Shown one piece after another: positions 60,184 through 64,000 of a stretch of DNA of 64,000 nt. The DNA comes from CBDFNC01 sp965249895. Its GTDB lineage: Bacteria > Pseudomonadota > Gammaproteobacteria > Enterobacterales > CBDFNC01. How positions within the stretch are numbered: position 1 is the stretch's first letter; every line of letters starts with the position of its first letter. The translations under genes were made by a program, and so were the position numbers. The stretch is from assembly GCA_965249895.1 (NCBI GenBank), contig CBDFNC010000005.1, positions 2,604,001 to 2,668,000 on the forward strand, in the 5' to 3' direction. Below the pieces are notes generated by a model. It did not search any database and was not told the origin of the DNA. It was given only the letters and a program-made list of their open reading frames with translations.

Positions 60184-61949
60184 TAACTATCTCCCTTGTT
60201 TTCGTGAAAAGAAAAATAGCTGCTGGCCTGTTCTTTCCCCATATATCGCACCAGTGTACGTGCTGAAATTTGGGTGAGATCCACCAGGATCAATCCGTCC
60301 AGCGCATCGCTAAATTCAGGATCCAGGTTAAAGCTGACGAATTTACCTTTTAGTCCCAGATACTGGCGCAGTAATACTGGTAGCCCTTTGCCACCTTCCA
60401 GTCGGCTGACGACCTTGGATAACAATTTAATATCTGCCAAGGCGGACAAAGCGCCCAGAGTCCAAAATACCTTTTTATCCTGTTGCAGAGGGTGTCTTGC
60501 GCTCACCAGATCCACCGAACGCTCGTCATAGTGATGCAGGCTTAATGTCTGTGCCATCAGCTGACGAGCCAACGGGCTGTAGTCATTGCTGATGCTTACC
60601 GGCCCAAATAAAGTACGGTACTCTGGGTTACGATAAACATAGGTGGCAATCCCCTGCCAAAGCAGCAGCAAGGCGCCCATGCTTTGCTGATACTCCTGGC
60701 TTACCACAGAGCGTCCCATTTCGATGGCCTTGCCCATACGGACTAAGAAATCTTCGTCATATTGGAATAGCGTATGGCTATATAAACCATCAAGCCCTTT
60801 GTCAGCCATAAGTTGATCAACCAGCCCCAGTCGATAAGCGCCGACTAAGTGTGATTTCTCCCGCTGCCAGATAAAGAGCTGTAAATAGTCGACGTCAAAC
60901 TTGTCTACATCCAATGCCAGACCGGTCCCCTCGCCTACCGCCCTGAAGCTCTGCTCTCTCAAACGACCAATTTCCTGCATCATATGCGGCAAATTGGCCG
61001 CCTGGGTGCAATACACATCAAACTCGCCGCTGGACAATAACAAAGCCTCGGGTGGTAACTCTTGAATGTCCTTGTTTAGCAAAGTCTCATTCATCGCCGC
61101 CGCAATAGGCTCCCCCTGCTGAGCATTGCCTTTACGAGCCGCAATATTGGGGTTCGCCAATAAATATGTGTTCAGACGCAAGTAAGCTGTGACCTCAGTG
61201 TCTGTGGTTAGCGCCTTTAACTCACTCTGACCAATCAGATCACCAAAATGAAGGCCTATAGACCGGTCCTGCTTATTTAACAATTCGCGGCCCAGCAACA
61301 GGGTTCTGAACCTTTCATGAACTAATCCGGCGCGATAAAAGAACGACGAATTTTCCCCATCCACATATACAGGTAATACATCTGCACTGTATTTTCTAGC
61401 CAGACGCCCTACGATACGACTCCACTGCTTATCCTGGATGGTCCTGGTTTTTCTATCCAATGCGGAGACTTCTCCGGCAGGGAAAATCAGCAACAAACCA
61501 TCTTGTTTCAGGTGTTCATTTGCTTCCCTTAAAGGTGCCAGGTTAGCTTTCACCGCATCCTGGCCTTCAAACACATCCACACCGATAAAGAGCTCATCCA
61601 GTTCTGGAATGCGCTTAAGAAAGTGATTAGCCATCACCTTTACATCAGGGCGAACCATTAATAGCAGCTCCGCCAGGATCACTCCTTCGCCGCCACCGAG
61701 TGGGTGATTCGCTACCACTAAGGTAGCACCGGTTTTAGGGATATCCTCGGTACTGCCAGAGGCCAGGTGATAGCTAATTCCCAGGGCTTCCAGGGTATGG
61801 CGTAAAAAACTCCGGGTATCCAGTCCCGCGGGGCGCTGTAAATAAAGTTGATCCAGTTTGGATAAACCGGTCAATTTTTCCACCAGGGCACAGGCTAACC
61901 CCAGACCTTTTGCTCTGGGAAGACGAAAAGGTCTTGGTTGCTCATTCAT
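60183..61949 (-). CDS. Bifunctional acyltransferase, OlsF-like (PlsC domain plus OlsB/GNAT-like domain)
   Basis: 588 residues. The N-terminal half is a lysophospholipid acyltransferase: VVANHPLGGGEGVILAELLL contains an NHPxGG variant of the NHx4D site, and LLIFPAGEVSALDRKT is the second motif. The C-terminal half (about 300-570) is an OlsB/hemolysin-type GNAT N-acyltransferase (FDVYCTQAANLPHMMQEIGR, LREQSFRAVGEGTG, EMGRSVVSQEYQQ, LFGPVSISNDYSP). This order matches OlsF, which makes ornithine or related aminolipids by both acylation steps. The exact amino-acid head group is inferred, not shown. Central gene of the operon. Confidence 0.85.
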   Translation of the reverse strand: MNEQPRPFRLPRAKGLGLACALVEKLTGLSKLDQLYLQRPAGLDTRSFLRHTLEALGISYHLASGSTEDIPKTGATLVVANHPLGGGEGVILAELLLMVRPDVKVMANHFLKRIPELDELFIGVDVFEGQDAVKANLAPLREANEHLKQDGLLLIFPAGEVSALDRKTRTIQDKQWSRIVGRLARKYSADVLPVYVDGENSSFFYRAGLVHERFRTLLLGRELLNKQDRSIGLHFGDLIGQSELKALTTDTEVTAYLRLNTYLLANPNIAARKGNAQQGEPIAAAMNETLLNKDIQELPPEALLLSSGEFDVYCTQAANLPHMMQEIGRLREQSFRAVGEGTGLALDVDKFDVDYLQLFIWQREKSHLVGAYRLGLVDQLMADKGLDGLYSHTLFQYDEDFLVRMGKAIEMGRSVVSQEYQQSMGALLLLWQGIATYVYRNPEYRTLFGPVSISNDYSPLARQLMAQTLSLHHYDERSVDLVSARHPLQQDKKVFWTLGALSALADIKLLSKVVSRLEGGKGLPVLLRQYLGLKGKFVSFNLDPEFSDALDGLILVDLTQISARTLVRYMGKEQASSYFSFHENKGDS

Positions 61950-61951
61950 AA

Positions 61952-62392
61952 TTAGTGTCCCGCCAAAGCTGGGTTTTCCGCTGTATTAACCCTGAGCCCG
62001 CTAATAACAAGGAAAACCGCGCAAGACCAGACGATACAGGCCATGATGAACAAGGTGCCGCCATCATTTCCTATGATTTCTCCCGCTGCATTAAATGCGG
62101 GCATCACTATCCCCAGTGGGGTAAACAGGTGGAAAAAGATGGCGCCTGTCATAATACCTACGGCCATAAGCGCACCATGCAAAAACAAGGGAGTAAAGAG
62201 CAGGATCGCGGCGATTAGCTCTGCAGTTCCCACCATATAAGCACCATATTCTGCAAACCAGGGCAGACCAGCCCAATCTCCCAATAGACCAAATATATGC
62301 TGGGTTTCAGGGGCACCACTAAATTTAAAAAACAGTGACTGAATAAAAACAAACGCGATAACCAGTGATAAGATAAGTTTAAATTTTTTCAT
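61952..62392 (-). CDS. DoxX family membrane protein
   Basis: 146 residues, four hydrophobic segments, with the DoxX pattern FIQSLFFKFSGAPETQHIFG and GTAELIAAILLFTPLFLHGA. The family role is poorly defined. Spaced 2 bp from the downstream acyltransferase gene. Confidence 0.88.
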   Translation of the reverse strand: MKKFKLILSLVIAFVFIQSLFFKFSGAPETQHIFGLLGDWAGLPWFAEYGAYMVGTAELIAAILLFTPLFLHGALMAVGIMTGAIFFHLFTPLGIVMPAFNAAGEIIGNDGGTLFIMACIVWSCAVFLVISGLRVNTAENPALAGH

Positions 62393-62446
62393 CTTTACAT
62401 CCTTTTTCTAGCTTCAGACTTGCAGTTTCTGCGAGTCACCTAAGTC

Positions 62447-62887
62447 CTACTTGTTCCTTAAATCGGGCCAATTGTTATCCCCTTGTGTAATAAAACCCGG
62501 GACATCTTTCACCCAATCAATCTGCACACTTTGGTCATAATTTAGATAAAGCTTGTTATCTACAATGGTCCAGATGAGGGGGTCAGCCGAGTATTTAGTA
62601 TTTTTTTCTGCCACAGCCCAGGCACAATGACCGCCATATTGAGGGGCGTAAGCATCTGGATTCGCATTAAATTTGGCCAGGTTTTCGGCACTGGAAAATA
62701 ACCAATCCACCCCTTTGTAATTAACGCTGTGCTCACTCTTCCCCTGGACGGGTTTGCCTTCGGTGAAATAAGCGACGGTGTCATAGCCCGATATAGCTTT
62801 AGAACTGAAGAACGAGCTATAAATCTCGCTCCCAGCCATAACAAGTGGTGAGAAAACCAAGCTGAAAAACAAGATTACCTTCTTCAT
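62447..62887 (-). CDS. YHS domain-containing exported protein
   Basis: 146 residues. Signal peptide MKKVILFFSLVFSPLVMA. YHS-type segment AISGYDTVAYFTEGKPVQGK, VDWLFSSAENLAKFNANPDA, YAPQYGGHCAWAVAEKN; the Cys could bind metal. Often annotated as a YHS/tat-pathway-associated protein of unknown function. It lies 9 bp after the ATP-grasp gene's stop. Confidence 0.88.
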   Translation of the reverse strand: MKKVILFFSLVFSPLVMAGSEIYSSFFSSKAISGYDTVAYFTEGKPVQGKSEHSVNYKGVDWLFSSAENLAKFNANPDAYAPQYGGHCAWAVAEKNTKYSADPLIWTIVDNKLYLNYDQSVQIDWVKDVPGFITQGDNNWPDLRNK

Positions 62888-62896
62888 CCCTAACTC

Positions 62897-63976
62897 CTAA
62901 TCTGTTGATGGGTAACGACTTACCCAGGCTTTTTCTTGACGATAGGCGCGGTATAGCTGCCAGACAGAAGGTGGCTTAAAGCCCTGTTGACGTTGCAAAT
63001 GGCCTATTTCAAATAAAGTGCGGTATTGGGATAACAAGGTGCCAAACGCATCCTTTAACTTAGTGCTTTTATCCCAGATGTGAGTGGCTTCGCTGGAGGC
63101 GCCATTGATCTCTAAAATACACAGGTCCTCCCCTCTCTGTAGTGCGGCGATATCGCGAAACTTAATATCCAAACGACCATAGTGAAAGCCCGGTATTTCA
63201 TCGAATATTTCGTCCAAACGCAGAGCCAAAGCATCGGTTGCATATTCATTGCCATTACGGAAGATGCTGCCACGGCAGTGACTACCGGCAAATGTTAGGC
63301 GGAAGGCTTCACCTTTCGGCACAATCCAATCCAGCTTGTCATGATGTTTAGGAAAATAAATATGGGTTAGCAGGCCTGCTCTGGCGTCCTGCTCTATCAG
63401 GGTTTTGAGGGTAGCTTTACCATCCCCTGTGACAAAAGGCGTGTACTTCAAAGTGATAGACACCACTTTACCGCGCTGCTCACCAGGGTAACGAATGTAG
63501 AAGACGCCTGCTTCGGCATCAAAAGGTGCTTTCTGCTGGAGTAAGAATTGTGCACCAACGGGAAAACCTTCCAGGTAATCCACCAGCTGTTCTGCTTGTT
63601 CAATCAAACGGACGCCGACGCCACGGCACCCCATATCAGGCTTAACCACCAAAGGCAGCTGAACACCGAAATCATCCATTTTTGAGATAGCAGCTTCCGC
63701 TTCAATCCGGGCATTAATGTCTTTACGCCGGGTGAAACACAAATAAGGAGCGATACTCTTTTTTCCTTCCTCACCGGCTTGATCCAGCAACTCACGCTTT
63801 GATTCCCCAACCATGCCACTCAAGGGAATGGCTGGATTGGCGATCAGCGGCAGACCCAAACTGCGATATTTCAGGCCCAACCATAACCACTGCACAACTA
63901 CAGGGCTATACATCAACCAACTAGGCCAAAACTCAAAAAAGGAAACCGCCGCTCCTTCTTGCTCCATTTCGGGCAT
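62897..63976 (-). CDS. ATP-grasp family protein
   Basis: About 359 residues from the ATG at 63976; the frame stays open to the window edge, so the true start could lie outside. ATP-grasp features: LPLVVKPDMGCRGVGVRLIE (ATP-binding loop), GRLDIKFRDIAALQRGEDLC and ILEINGASSEATHIWD (metal-binding Glu/Asn). Homologues often sit beside lipid or cell-envelope genes and may ligate an amino acid or carboxylate; the substrate is unknown. First gene seen of the operon ending with NRDE. Confidence 0.82.
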   Translation of the reverse strand: MPEMEQEGAAVSFFEFWPSWLMYSPVVVQWLWLGLKYRSLGLPLIANPAIPLSGMVGESKRELLDQAGEEGKKSIAPYLCFTRRKDINARIEAEAAISKMDDFGVQLPLVVKPDMGCRGVGVRLIEQAEQLVDYLEGFPVGAQFLLQQKAPFDAEAGVFYIRYPGEQRGKVVSITLKYTPFVTGDGKATLKTLIEQDARAGLLTHIYFPKHHDKLDWIVPKGEAFRLTFAGSHCRGSIFRNGNEYATDALALRLDEIFDEIPGFHYGRLDIKFRDIAALQRGEDLCILEINGASSEATHIWDKSTKLKDAFGTLLSQYRTLFEIGHLQRQQGFKPPSVWQLYRAYRQEKAWVSRYPSTD

Positions 63977-64000
63977 ACCCTGCTGGCATACCTGGGTACG

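Overview
The window reads as chromosomal DNA of a marine gammaproteobacterium. The best guess is Alteromonadales, perhaps a Colwelliaceae/Thalassomonas-like strain. The basis is moderate GC, close resemblance of several proteins to E. coli/Alteromonadales families (YheS, PpnP, class III alcohol dehydrogenase plus S-formylglutathione hydrolase), two large chemoreceptors, a TRAP uptake system and an OlsF-type acyltransferase. The genus is inference only.

Layout. 1-12 kb: mostly housekeeping genes (chemoreceptor C-terminus, yheS ABC-F ATPase, HDOD protein, PhzF-like protein, LysE exporter with a divergent MocR regulator, cold-shock protein, formaldehyde detoxification pair fghA-adhC), interspersed with decaying genes (D-threonine aldolase-like fragment, AlaX, a frameshifted membrane protein). 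12-37 kb: an accessory region, almost entirely on the minus strand. It holds four small/large gene pairs for exported proteins that share one about 90-residue Cys-containing domain, with four different repeat-bearing large partners. It also holds three separate insertion sequences stacked in one intergenic gap, a head-to-tail array of complete and 3'-truncated REP-type tyrosine transposase (RAYT) copies, and a 2320-residue exported SpvB/FG-GAP/RHS protein with a WHH-nuclease-like tip, followed by a DUF4272 candidate immunity gene. 37-53 kb: metabolic and transport genes (VOC protein, LysR, ppnP, EamA exporter, MarR plus NAD(P)-binding oxidoreductase, DctPQM TRAP transporter, Cache chemoreceptor) mixed with more broken genes (alpha/beta hydrolase lipoprotein, TetR regulator, Bcr/CflA pump, adhC C-terminal remnant). 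54-64 kb: a small redox/regulatory group (Cys-rich MarR, Rof-like, DUF2024, thioredoxin-like), a Kef-type antiporter, a solute-binding protein, and a tight six-gene minus-strand operon (ATP-grasp, YHS, DoxX, OlsF-type acyltransferase, DinB, NRDE).

The most interesting structure is the small/large pair family at 12.2-26.8 kb. Excising the three insertion sequences, with their target duplications, restores one contiguous same-strand array of four pairs separated by only about 200 bp. I could not assign a known function. A secreted multimeric binding or toxin-B-subunit-like system is one hypothesis. The second striking structure is the RAYT array, in which every defective copy keeps the same 5' border and loses a different length of 3' sequence. 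At least ten genes are visibly broken by nonsense codons, frameshifts or truncation, which is unusually dense for 64 kb.
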